Below are positions 35,326 to 46,505 of a stretch of DNA of 64,000 nucleotides, in pieces (the first letter of the stretch is position 1; each line of letters opens with the position of its first letter). Under the pieces are notes generated by a model, which was not told where the DNA came from, did not search any database, and saw nothing but the letters and a program-made list of their open reading frames with translations. This stretch comes from Eucommia ulmoides (lineage: Eukaryota; Streptophyta; Magnoliopsida; Garryales; Eucommiaceae), in contig CM028329.1 in assembly GCA_016647705.1 (NCBI GenBank), forward strand, positions 56,127,231 to 56,191,230, read 5' to 3'. Position numbers and translations under genes: made by a program.

Positions 35326-35590
35326 CTCGATGACCATCTTGTATTTCATAAAAACTAGGGGCAATATAATCCTTACGTAAGGGTCATCCTATCCAACTTT
35401 CAGGCATTAAGATACGTTTTAAACGTGGATGATTATCATAAGAGATTCCAAACATATCATAAGATTCCCGTTCTTGAAAATCCACATTTTTCCAAACCTA
35501 GAAAATGGACGGAATTGTAAGATTCTTCCTTGGGGCAAATACCTTTATGCATACCTCTTCCGGTTGATTCGCACAATTATTCTATTTTTG
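35326..35590 (-). pseudogene. ndhJ: Nuclear copy of a plastid ndhJ fragment (NUPT)
   Basis: The minus strand gives NQPEEVCIKVF, then [31 protein letters not shown] and PLRKDYIAPSFYEIQD, the C-terminal half of NdhJ, a subunit of the plastid NAD(P)H dehydrogenase-like complex. Two Trp codons have become stops (TAG at 35500-35498, TGA at 35386-35384), both G-to-A changes on the coding strand. The normal stop codon is also lost. Homology fades upstream at about 35590, shortly before the Tat-R LTR at 35619. It is plainly nuclear and non-functional. Confidence 0.88.
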
Positions 35591-35618
35591 TTCTGGAGTA
35601 TTACAAGAATGTAAACAT

Positions 35619-36330
35619 TGTTGATGCCCAAAAGTAGTGAGCGACCAATAGTATGGTCTGGAAAGGCAGTGTGGTTACAAGATTGTTAATGACGTGATTA
35701 ACTGGTGAATTTGGGGTGCTGACGACCTCGAGGTGATCGCAATCCGACCTGAAATCCTCGTCCCGACCTGAGATTCTGTTCAAACTCCGAGATGAATGCT
35801 TCTCTAGATTCTATCCTGATCTCTGAGCACCTGCACACAGACTTACCGAGGTTGTGCCGGGTAAAGTCCCTCTGGCGTGAGAGTAAGTATCCGGAGGAGA
35901 AAGACTAAGAAATGGTCTAGTGTCAGTAGAGAAGGCGTACCGTGGGGCATTGGATGTCACGATGTATTTATAGGCACAGGACTTTATTAGCGTCAAGAAA
36001 TTAGAGAGTTAAGCTCGAATTAATTACCCTAATCCTCTAAGCAACCAATGAGTAAGTACATTAGTGCTCTGGTCATCTGGACTGGGCTTTTGGGCCCACT
36101 TGTAGAGGCCCATGGGCTGGAGCCTTAAGACGGCCTGGGGAGGCTCTGATCACAAAGACGGCGAGCAGAGGGTACTTGAGCTCGTCAGCCCGACCCGGAG
36201 CCTATCGGCTCGGTTTGGGCTTTTTCAGCTCGGCAGGACGATTCTTAGCTCGGCTCGAAGGGAACTTCAGGTCCCAACCCGGCCGTTTTCCACACTTGGG
36301 AACGATATTGTTCGCATGGTATATGTGACA
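35619..36330 (-). mobile_element. 3' LTR of Tat-R (712 bp)
   Basis: Plus-strand ends are TGTTGATGCCC and ATATGTGACA. It is homologous to 3689-4393, and its left part is homologous to 53958-54244. It supplies the uninterrupted sequence across the SIRE-like insertion site (CTAAGAAATG|GTCTAGTGTC at about 35906-35925). The left flank is the plastid fragment. Confidence 0.88.
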
Positions 36331-36782
36331 AAATTCCGCCACACCAATTGCCCTCCAAGTCCCGAGGGTGAGAGCGGAACGTGAAGGGCTCGGGATTTTG
36401 GATGAAGTAATTCCGTATAAACTTGGCTTTCGCTTGTTTGTTTTGCTAGACATTGCTGATCAATGGTCCCTTTGGACATGAATGTTCGGGCCCCGATGTA
36501 TTTAGAAAGTGCCGAGGTCGCCCCACTGACGCTAAATCGGAGCCGATGGCTAAACAACCAAATCCGTACGCCTAAGCTACACCTTCCAATGAGTCAAAGC
36601 TTGATTTACATAATGACCCCACAGAAATAACAGCCCGCTTTTAGTAGTTGTAGGATGATCAGAAGGCCAAGAGGGTGCTAAAATGAGTTCAGAAACAAAA
36701 AAAAAAAATGGTTTTGAAGAACTTCTTAAACGGATTCAGCTCGTCAGGTTAAACAACATTTTTAATTTTCCTATTTCGAACT
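36331..36782 (-). other. Polypurine tract and proximal 3' UTR of Tat-R
   Basis: Next to the LTR the minus strand reads GACTTGGAGGGCAATTGGTG then TGGCGGAATTT, the usual Tat-type run before the 3' LTR. No coding signal is seen in the rest. Confidence 0.7.
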
Positions 36783-37080
36783 GGGAAGATGTCTGAGCTG
36801 AGAGTACGACAGCTCGTCAGCTTGGACAGTCTTTCAATCTTCAAAGGCTTCATCTTGTGGGCATGTCCGAGCTGAGAGTAGGGAAACTCGTCAGCTTAGA
36901 AAATCTTTCAATCTTCAAAGAGGCTTCATTTTATGGGCATGTCCGAGCTGAGAGTATGGCAGCTCGTCAGCTCCGGCAGTCTTTCAATCTTAAAAGGGGC
37001 TTCATTTTGTGGGCATGTCCGAGCTGAGAGTACGGTAGCTCGTCAGCTCGGATCATGCCAGAATTTTTGAGGTGGATCGT
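36783..37080 (-). repeat. ~80-bp tandem repeat A in Tat-R 3' UTR (about 4 units)
   Basis: Units share GTCCGAGCTGAGAGTACGG, then CAGCTCGTCAGCTCGGAC, then a CTTTCAATCTTCAAAGG tail. The first half is the same hairpin as in repeat B; the tail differs. The hairpin module therefore seems to have been combined with two different spacers. Confidence 0.82.
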
Positions 37081-37094
37081 TAAGGTTTGAGCCT

Positions 37095-39343
37095 CCCCCT
37101 TTTTGATCATATCCGAGCTGGGAGTACGTAGGCTCGTTAGTTCGGACATTTCTTCTGACTTGGTCTTCATGGAAGGAATGAAGGTTTGAGGCTCTCCCAT
37201 TTTTTATCATGTCCGAGCTGGGAATACGTAGGCTCGTTAGCTCGGACATTTCTTCTGACTTGATCTTCATGGAAGGAATAAAGGTTCGAGACTCCCCATT
37301 TTTTGATCATGTCTGAGCTGAGAGTACGTAGGCTCGTCAGCTCGGATATTTCTTCTACCTTGAACTTCTTGGAAGGTAGAAGGTTTGAGACTTTTTCCTT
37401 TTTGATTATGTCCGAGCTGGGAGTACGTAGGCTCGTCAGCTCGGACATTTCTTCTGACTTGGTCTTCTTGGAAAGAATGAAGGTTTGAGGCTTCCACCTT
37501 TTTGATCATGTCCGAGCTGGGAGTATGAAGGCTCGTCAACTCAGACATTTCTTCTAACTTGAACTTCTTGGAAGGTAAAAGGTTTGAGGCTCTGTAGACA
37601 CCACATTTTGTCTCGCTCATGCATGATTTTTTTATGTATATATATATAAATAAAAAAAAATGAAAATGATTTTATCGAGTCAATAATTTATGAATTTTGA
37701 GAAAAAAAGGAAAATTGAGAGTCTCGATTCGGAAGTTTCAAGACTTCAATTTGAGTCCAAAGGTTTTCCAATTAGGATTTTTTTTGAACCATGATTTTGC
37801 TTTTTGAAAGTTTTAGGACTAAATTGAAATTTCAAAATATTAGTATTGAGCCTGGAGTTCAAAATTAATATTTGAAAAGTTAAATTTAGTTGCAAAACAA
37901 GTAAAATTAAAGTTCCACAATTTCAATTGGACCCCAAAATAAGCCAAATTAAGATAATTTGTCGAATTGGAAAGTTTAGGAGTCTAAATGGAAATTTTGG
38001 GAAACTTTAAAATTACGTTCAGATTAAACAGGTTTTTTATTCAAAATTTCCTAATTAAATATTTAAAAATTATTAATTCCTTGAAGAATTGAATCGAGTT
38101 CCAATTAAGTGTCGGAAAGTCGAAGAAAACTTTTGGGGTTAAAAATATTAATTTTGCAAAGTTTTTTTTTTTTTTTTTTTTTAAAGTTAATTCATGAAAA
38201 TGGAAGAAATCTTTAGGAATATATCATGTTTAGTCATTAAATTTTAGTTACTAAAGATCAATTTTGAAGAAGTTAGGTGAAATTAAAGAGTTTGAAAATT
38301 TTCTATTTTTTACCCCAAAGTTTTGGATATTTTCGAAATTCATCAAATTGGCAAGTAATTTTAGATTGTTTTCACAAATTGGACTATCTTATGGGATTTC
38401 CTAATTTTGTTTATTTATTACCAAAAAAACATAAAGAAAAAAAAAAAGTTTTAAGATTTTTTTCCCCCTTACAAATTTTGAGAAATGACAAGCTTTGGAT
38501 CCCCTTTGGAGGTGCATGGAGGTATTTGGGAGTATTTTTAGGCATCCCCAAAAGTGAAAGACATTTTTGGATTGGAAAATCAAAATATCCTACTTTCTAG
38601 GTAGTAATTTTGAGATTTAGCAAAAGATTTGGGGGTAGTTTGGTCATTTGGATTGCAACCTTTCTACCCTATAAGTATCCCTTTCCATTCTTCATTGAGG
38701 AAGAATTTTTTAGAGATTAAGAGACAAATTAGAGAGACAAAATTGTTGGGAAGGCAAGTCTTCTTGGAGGAAAAGGGAAGGAAATCTCTAAACTAAGGTA
38801 AGTTTTTTTTTTTTTTTGATTTGCTCACTACACTTCTATTTTCCAACCGTTTTAAAGGAGGACCTAAAATTGAGAAAAATTCAGAGGACGTTCTATGGAA
38901 CACTTTAAAATCGGTTTATTTTCTTGCGTTTTTTCTGTATTTTTATCTTATTGTATTTATGCAATAACAAAAGAAATAAATAAAGGACATTATTACGCTG
39001 AAATTTCTATTTGTAATTTTTTATTTTTATTTTTATTTTATAAAACTTGTGGATAATTTAATGAGTTGACAAAACGAGGAGAACTCCATATACACCACCT
39101 ACTTGCCTGGTTCTAAGAAGGAGATTATCCCTTCAATATGTAACTTATTTTAAATAGAGTTAACTTAATATAACTATATATATATGTGTGTGTGTGTGCG
39201 CGCGCGCGCGCATATATGTGTGTGTTTTTCTAACTGGTGTAAAATATAACGGCTGACATATGAGGTGGAAAATTCCCTACTTTCGAGAGATCATTCCCCT
39301 AAATATGTATACTAATTGAAGCTGACATGACGTAACATAACTG

Positions 39344-39378
<35 letters not shown>

Positions 39379-39478
39379 TTTTCTAACTGGTGTTAAATAT
39401 AATGGCTGACATATGAGATGAAAAACTTTCGGGAGATCCATCCTCTCGATATGTAGACTAATTGAAGCTGACTTAACA

Positions 39479-39526
<48 letters not shown>

Positions 39527-41190
39527 TGTGTGCGTGTGTTTTTCTTATTTATTTATTTTTCAGAGTTAAAGTTAATGGGTTGGCAAATTGTGGAGGAAAT
39601 TTTCCCACCTTTTGATTCTGCACGATAAAATGATAATTGTCCCTTCAATATGTAAATTCTTTGATATAGTTAAAATAAATAAATAAAACATCTGGACTTA
39701 AATTTCAATTGGACTTAATGGGATAAGGTACCGTCTTCAGACGGGCGTCTTAGGGTGCCTAACACGTTCCCCAAGCATAACTAACCCCCGAATCCTTAAA
39801 GCGAATCTTTGGTCAGACTGTGCTTTTAGAGCAAAAAATTTTACTTAAGCCAAAAATTTTAATTAAGCAAAAAAAAATAAAAAAAATAAATAAATAAAAA
39901 TCGGTGACCTAGCACACTATTTAAACTCAATACTAGGTGGCGACTTTTTTTTTAAAAAAAAATTGGCTTAAGTATTTTTATGAGAAAATCGATGTCTTAA
40001 AACCCCCCTCTCATCATTTGTTTTCGTAAAACTCAAAATTTCTTTCTTTTATTTATCTTTATGAAACATTAGGGCGCGTTCAGGCTCCCCCCTTTTTTAT
40101 TATGTTTGAGTTGGGAATACGAAGGCTAGTTAGCTCGGATATTTCTTCTAACTTGAATTTCTTGGAAGGTGGAAGGTTTGAGGCTCCCTCCTTTTTTATC
40201 ATGTCCGAGCTGGGAGTACGTAGGCTCGTCAGCTCGAAAAATTCTTCTAACTTGATCTTCTTGGAAGGAAGAAAGGTTTGGGGCTCCCCCTTTTTTTATC
40301 ATGTCCGAGCTAGGAGTACGTAGGCTCATCAGCTCGAACATTTCTTCTAACTTGAACTTCTTGGAAGGTGGAAGGGTTGAGGCTCCCCCCTTTTTGATCA
40401 TGTCCAAGCTGGGAGTATGTAGGCTCGTCAGCTCAGACATTTTTTTCTGACTTGGTCTTCTTGGAAAGAATGAAGGTTTGAGGCTCTCCCTTTTTTGATC
40501 ATGTTTGAGCTGGAAGTACGAAGGCTCGTCAGCTCAGACATTTCTTCTAACTTGAACCTCTTGGAAGGTGGAAGGTTTGAAGCTCCCCTATTTTTTATCA
40601 TGTCCGAGATGGGAGTACGTAGGCTCGTCAGCTCAGACCATTCTTCTGACTTGGTCTTCTTGGAAGGAATAAAGGTTTGAGCCTCCTTTCTTTTTTGATC
40701 ATGTCCAAATTGGGAGTACGTAGGCTCGTCAGCTCGTACATTTCTTCTAACTTGAACTTCTTGGAAGGTGGAAGGTTTGAGGATCCCCTCTTTTTGATCA
40801 TGTCCGAGCCGGGAGTATGTAGTCTTATCAGCTCAGACATTTCTTCTGACTTGGTCTTCTTGGAAGGAAGGAAGGTTTGAGGCTCTCCCCTTTTTGATCA
40901 TGTCCGAGCTGGGAGTACGTAGGCTCGTTAGCTCAGACATTTCTTCTGACTTGGTCTTCTTAGAATGAAGGAAGGTTTGAGGCTCCCCCCTTTTTGATTA
41001 TATCTGAGCTGCGAGTACGTAGGCTCGTCAGCTCAGACATTTCTTCTAACTTGAACTTCTTGGAAGGTGGAAGGTTTGAGGCTCCCCTTTCTTTTTGATC
41101 ATATCCAAGCTAGGAGTACGTAGTCTTGTCAGCTCGGACATTTCTTTTGACTTGAACTTCTTCGAAGGTGGAAGGTTTGATGCTCCTTGG
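37095..41190 (-). repeat. ~100-bp tandem repeat B in Tat-R 3' UTR (about 16 units, split by a solo LTR)
   Basis: Units start near 37111, 37211, 37311, 37410 and 37510. After the solo LTR at 37593-40082, about 11 more units follow from 40102 to 41104, at 99-101 bp spacing. Each holds TCCGAGCTG and CAGCTCGGA separated by about 17 bases, a 9-bp stem. Then come a CTTGG/AACTTCTTGGAAGG block and GGTTTGAGGCTCCCCC. Tat elements are known to carry tandem repeats in the 3' UTR that can seed satellite DNA. Frames through the array are artefacts. Confidence 0.93.
37593..40082 (+). mobile_element. Solo LTR, family B no. 1 (2490 bp)
   Basis: Ends TGTAGACACCACATTTT and AGGGCGCGTTCA, with perfect TSD GGCTC (37588-37592 and 40083-40087). 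It shares end sequences and internal blocks (GGTACCGTCTTCAGACGGGC, GGGTGCCTAACAC) with 47967-50506. A CTATAAGTATCCC block at about 38669 suggests plus orientation. (TA)n/(TG)n microsatellites lie at about 39174-39230, 39343-39378 and 39484-39540. No coding region is present. Lineage unknown. Confidence 0.9.
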
Positions 41191-41330
41191 TCCACACATA
41201 GCGCGTGGCAGACACGTGGGCGCATTAATTGACGCATCAGTGACCGTTGGTCTGGGCGACTCTTCGTATGGGTACATCTCTTTTTATAAATGGGGGCCCT
41301 GTATTCATTCAATACTTGCAAAATTTTCAG
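41191..41330 (+). promoter_or_regulatory. Promoter-like region for the Tat-R accessory ORF
   Basis: Just after the last satellite unit the plus strand has a G-box (CACGTG, 41213-41218) and, about 70 bp on, TTTTTATAAATGGGGG with TATAAAT at 41285-41291. The accessory reading frame begins about 100 bp later on the same strand. Grande-type Tat elements are known to express such a gene from their own promoter; activity here is inferred. Confidence 0.6.
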
Positions 41331-43238
41331 AGCTCTCCCTTTTTCAGAACGGACATCCTCTAGCTCTTTGTCCTTCAAGGTCAAGTATTGTCCCGCTCCA
41401 GAAGATGCCTCGTCGACTGCCATTGCCAGGATCCATGAAACGTGCGGTACAATCCAGTCATTCCTAGTCAATCACACGGTCGTGGTGAGTTGTGTCGACA
41501 AGAACATAGTGCATCTACATCACATGATGTTGATGTTGGGGTCTCTCATGACACTATCATTGTGGTGGAGATTCCCACCAGTGTCTCCCTGCCTAAGCTT
41601 CTTTATGAAAACGAGGTGTACAATGTTGGGCTGGAGAAACGTTTCGTAGAAGTCCTGATCTCAAGCTAGGTGTGGAGCACAAAGATGAATATGACAGAAG
41701 AGTTCGTCCTCCACTGCCGAAGTAAATACTTCTTCTCGAAGGGAGTTGAGACCATTGTTCTTGGGCCCGACGATAGGGCCTGAATACCACCGGTAGGCTT
41801 CACGATCATCTATTAGCAACAGCTGGAAGTGGGTCTTAGATTCCCGCTCCACTGGTGGATCTGGGCGATCTGCGTAGAGTATCGTTTGTGTCCGTCACAA
41901 ATTGTTCCAAATGGTATGAGGGCCCTGGTGGCGTCGTACATTATCTTCCGGGCCGAGGGACTAGGGCCGAGCGTTGAGCTCTTCAAAGCTCTATTCTTTC
42001 CCAAGCCAATTCCCTGATGTCAACTTTCTTGAAGGACCTGGACTCTTCCATTCATGACTGGAAGCCCCAGTTCTTTTAGCTTGGAAAGAGCGGTTGGCAA
42101 TCTGGCCCAGAAGACAAAGGGAAGTACCCCCACCAGATGGAATGGGGAAAAGTCGGTAAGACTATGCCTTTCGGGAGGAATTTTTGTTCTCGGGCTTATT
42201 TTTACACTTGCACTACTCATTGTAAGTTTGCGCAGCAAAAGAGGTTCCCAAGAAAAAGAGGCCCAAGCTGAGCAAACAAATTGTCGAGTAGAGGGACAAA
42301 GTTTTGAGAACGGTTTTCAAGGACGTGAACACCCTGCTCGCTTCTCACCCTTTTACCATCTACTGGTACCTACCACCGAGCACTCCGCTTGTACCCGATA
42401 TCCCTGAAGACTCAAGCAACGGTAAGCGATCTCGACCCTATCAATTCTTCATAATTGTTGAATTTTCATATCGTTCCATGTTCAACTCTTGTGTATAATT
42501 GGATGCTGCCGGCTTGGAGAGAGAAATTTCTAAATATCTTGTTGAATATTGTAGTTATGGACAAAGTTATTATTGTTCAGAAATTACTGGGGAAGAAAAC
42601 CAGAGAGGCTACCGAGGTGGCAAAGGCCAATGACAGGAGCGCACTGGGGGATCCCAGCTTCCTTCAACGCCGTCACGGTAACAACAACAACAACAACAAC
42701 GCTACCCAAAAACGCCGGCCGGGAGTCATTCTCCAACCCTTCCGGGGATCGTTATAAGGGACACCCCTAAGTTAAAGTCGGGTTCCCGTCATTCCACCCG
42801 CACAGTTAGTGGAGACACCTCTCCCCAAGCTTCCGACAAGGGGAAGAGGAAGGCCTAGGAGGGAAAAGAAGAAGAATAGATCATCCAAGATGACTAAGCT
42901 TATGGTTGGGGTTTCATTGAGCTAACAATCAACGGTTTCTTTTTTTGGGATCTCAAACACAGGGCTCCCGGCCAATCGAGCCCTGCTGAGGAGTCTAAAG
43001 GTGATGTCTGCCTACCTCCGCTACATCACCACTCCTAACGACAAAACCTTGATGGAGGGGAAGAACACCAACAACCTCATGCGCCAAGTATTCTAAATCC
43101 GCTGCCCTGATGCAATGCATACTACTGATGTCGGTCATGTATGTTCAAATCTGGGAGAGAGCCATGGAGGAGTCCATGCTTGGATCGAAAAAGATTGCGG
43201 CAAAGGTGAAGGTGAGTAGACTAAAGGACGACCTCCAG

Positions 43239-46003
43239 TGCAAGACCCCAATTTTTGTATACGAACAATTTTAGTCGCATTTTAAAATATTTCAAAAAAT
43301 ATCGGGGTGGATTGCGATATTAATTGTGAGATTTAAAATTTTAAGGGTCGAATTGTAATTTTCAAATGCATTAAAAGTAGAATATGAGTTCAATTAATAT
43401 CCTAACTAAAAAGAAAGGGGGGTTAGTGTAATTACAAAAAAGATATTTTATATCTTTGTATATATATATGTGATCGTGAGTGTGTCGGGAGAGGAACCGA
43501 AGGATCGAGAAAAACGGAGAGGGAGTCGGTGAGTTATACATATATAGAGATGGAGAGGGAGAGGAAAAATAGAGAAACAAAAAAAATAAAAAATAAAAAA
43601 GAAACGGAGAGAGAGAGGAGAACCGAAGAGAGAGAGGGCAGTCCGGCGTGGGTTTCGTCGTCATGGTTTGTCGGCAGTAAGTGTGTGTGTATATATATAT
43701 ATATATATAAAGGTGGGTGTGTGGGTTTCGACCGAAAAAAAAAAAAGAAAAAAAAAGAAGAAAAAACAGAGGAAACTAAAAGAGAGAGAGGAAGAAGACG
43801 ACCAACGGCGGTGGCGATGATGTGTGTTCGGTGAGTCGACGGTGGTTGGGTTGTGTGCATGTGTGTGTGTCGTTTGGTCGGATGGTGTGTGTGTCATCGG
43901 TGGAGTGGGTGTTGCCGGCCGGAGTGTTAGAGAGAGAGAGAAGGTGGGTATCGATTTTGGGTAAGTGTTCCGTCCGGCGTCGTGGGTGTTTCGTCTTCGT
44001 GGATGTGTGGCGTGATCGGAGCAAGGTTAGTCGACGGCGAGTCCCAGAGTAGAAACAGAAAACGAAGTGAGAGGGAGGGAGTCGTTGGTGATGTCGTTGT
44101 CCGGCGGGGAGTTCGTTCAGTCGACGGTGACTGTGGGGGGGGTGCGTGTGTTCGGCGTTTGGGATGTGTGTAATCTGCGATGGTGTGCTCGAGATTGGAG
44201 TAGGTCGGTCTGTGGCTGGTTCAAACAGAAACTGAAGCAGAAGCCGAAACAGAGAAGAGAAAAGAAAGAAGAAAAATGAAGAAGAAAATGGGGAAAAAAA
44301 AAAGAGGGAAAATGACACAAACCACCCCACTAAAAATCCAAAACCCATCTCGTGGTCGCTGAACGATTCGGAAATAGGTGAAATTTCAAATCGATTATTA
44401 ATTCTCGTTAAATTAAATTTTATTTAGCGATACAATTCCTGTAATTGTAACAATTTCGTAATGGTTAATTTTAATAACGTTTTTCGTTAAGTTTAGTGTA
44501 GTTTATTAAATTAAATTCTAGCATCAAAATTTTGTAACCAGGATAATAAATTTGGGACCGTTTACAATGATTTGTAACGGAGTGAAATTAACCGAATAAT
44601 AATTTTTACAATAAAAGGTGGGGAATTGGAAATTACGAAAATTCGGGTTTGCATTGCGTGGTTAGGTTATTTCTACATAAAATATTAATTTAGACCCTAT
44701 CACTATTAGGTTCGCAGGCACCGGAGTACCAGTAGAAAATAGGCGGTCAAAGTCTTCGAAAACAGATAATCAGATGAGTGTACTGTCTTCTTGCAAAAAT
44801 CTATTTTCATATATATATGATGAAATATGTGTTACTTAAAACAGGACGATTTTATAAATGATATGGATTAAGCAGGTTTTGGATGAGTTAGGCAAAATGA
44901 ATTTTCGGTAAATTATGTCGGTTTTAAAAGAAAGTTGAAAAATGATTCGTTGGCTTTGGTGGTTTAAAATAGAGTGGAAAAATATCTAATTTTCTAATAA
45001 TACTTGGTTTTCTAAAACCAAAGGTGGAAAAATGTTTTTTGCTAAATGGGTGGTACTTTTAAAAAGAGAGAGAAAAACGTGATTTGAAAATTCTCTCCGT
45101 CAGGGGTGTGGTTTGAATAAATATGATTTTGAAAATTCTTCCCGAAAGGGGTGTGGTTTATATTCTCCCCATAAGGGGTGTGGATTTTGATGATATTGTT
45201 AATTTGGACGATACCATAGTTTTCTCTCCGTAAGAGGTGTAGATTATATTTCTCCCCGTAAGGGGTATGGATTTCTTCCCATGAGATATGGATAGTTCTC
45301 TCTGTAAGGGGTGAGGATTATATTTCTCCCCAAAAGGGGTATGGATATCTCGTAGGAAGGCATTCCTACGGATGTTACGGTACCGTTCTAACTCTCGATC
45401 GTGAGGTTAAAACGATCACTATAGCTAGCCAGTAAGTGGTGTGGTGGTATAGTGTTTTGAGATGTGGAGTTTTATTTATATTTGGTGATTTATTATATGG
45501 TGATTGGTATTATTTTATATTGGACGAGTTTGAATAGAACTTATATATATTGATTTACTTTCACTGCTTATATTATGATGATTTTTATTAGAAATGTGAC
45601 GTTTGTCTACTTATGCTTAATCCATTTAAATGTGGTATTATTTAGAATGTATTATTATTTTTAAAATATTTTACTAAGAAGGCAGTACACTCACAGGTAA
45701 AATAACTAGGAGTCGATCCCCTACTAGCACTAGGTCAAATCTTGAGGTGCGATAGAAAAGGAATATCTTGGGGGTGCTACTTGAAGAGAAACTAAAAGAG
45801 AGATTTAGGGTCTTGTATTCGTGTTGTTAAATGAATTCTTTTTGTAGGGACTGGTGTCCCTAGATGAGAGAGTGTATATACTTATAATTTGTTCTGTGAT
45901 TGCGTTTTTATTTTGTCGTCTACATTAAGTTGGATATTTAGGTGATGTCGTGTCGATGTCACGCCGGCCCCACAGTGACGGGTGTCCGGGGTGGGGTGTG
46001 ACA
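43239..46003 (+). mobile_element. Tekay-type solo LTR no. 3, inverted (2765 bp)
   Basis: Ends TGCAAGACCCCAATTT and GGGGTGGGGTGTGACA, with perfect TSD TCCAG (43234-43238 and 46004-46008). It cuts the Tat-R accessory ORF. GA-rich and GT-rich simple sequence fills 43540-44280. No coding region is present. Confidence 0.92.
45090..45360 (+). repeat. CCCC-gtaa-GGGG minisatellite in solo LTR 3
   Basis: About nine irregular units of 20-45 bp contain CTCCCCgtaaGGGGTGTGGA or variants (CTCCCCataaGGGG, CTTCCCgaaaGGGG, CTCCCCaaaaGGGG). It lies next to the GTTACGGTACCGTTCTAAC / CGATCGTGAGG anchor, the same site as the arrays in the other Tekay-type LTRs, yet the monomer is unrelated. Confidence 0.82.
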
Positions 46004-46505
46004 TCCAGTTTGCCACTCAAGCTCACCCCAGCCTCCAAGCTAGGCACGTCCTCGTCACCCAGGAGCGGGACAACTTTAAAAGATAAAAGACCGAGCTCGA
46101 AAGAATGTGAATGAACTAGAGAAGAGGCTGAAGAAAGAAGAGATGCTCCAAGCGAAGGCGATCCATAAAGCCGAGAAGAAATCCGTCCAAGACTACAAGT
46201 CGGGCAAAGAATTTGAGAACATGGAATACGAGTTGGCTTCAGAGTATATAGATGATGGTCATAAAGCCACGATTCACTTTCTTCAGAGCCACTATACTGA
46301 TTTTGACTGCTCGGGTGTCAGGATGGAGTTTTCCAAACAAGGAGAGCCGGCAGTAGAACGGGAACCTAAGGTTGTCCCATGGGAGCAAGCTCAGGAGGCA
46401 GAGGCCGAAGGAGATGACGAGCAGGCCGAGATGGGAGAGGAGGATGGGGATGAGGACACCACAGTCGACGTTGTGGACATCGAATGTGTTTCTGGAGAAG
46501 AATAA

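Larger units (their letters stand above)
41385..46505 (+). pseudogene. Tat-R accessory antisense ORF (Transposase_28-like), split by a solo LTR
   Basis: The plus strand, opposite to gag-pol, encodes GLRFPLHWWIWAICVEYRL then CPSQIVPNGMRALVASYIIF (41829-41970). I recognise this as similar to the 'putative gypsy type transposon' (Transposase_28) family. Pieces follow at 42240-42420 and 42550-42757, the latter with an Asn run from (AAC)n, and at 42960-43100. After the solo LTR at 43239-46003 comes a charged, coiled-coil-like end (46107-46505: MNELEKRLKKEEMLQAKAIH ... acidic tail DDEQAEMGEEDGDED). Known Tat/Grande elements carry an antisense accessory gene here encoding a nuclear protein. Frames are broken by stops. 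Confidence 0.72.

Noticed and set aside
35619-36330. Solo LTR interpretation of this copy
   Set aside because: The right side carries a Tat-type polypurine tract and the 3' UTR satellite, so it is the 3' LTR of the long Tat-R element.
37043-37620. Several 60-117 codon frames with repeated SELTSLRTPSSDM-like units
   Set aside because: Translations of the ~100-bp 3' UTR satellite, which is not a multiple of three; frames differ between units.
37095-41190. CRISPR-like regular repeat array
   Set aside because: The whole ~100-bp unit is repeated without unique spacers, in a plant retroelement; this is a satellite-type array.
43776-44348. 190-codon open frame on the minus strand
   Set aside because: Low-complexity Phe/Ser and His/Thr sequence in a Tekay-type solo LTR; no start context or homology.
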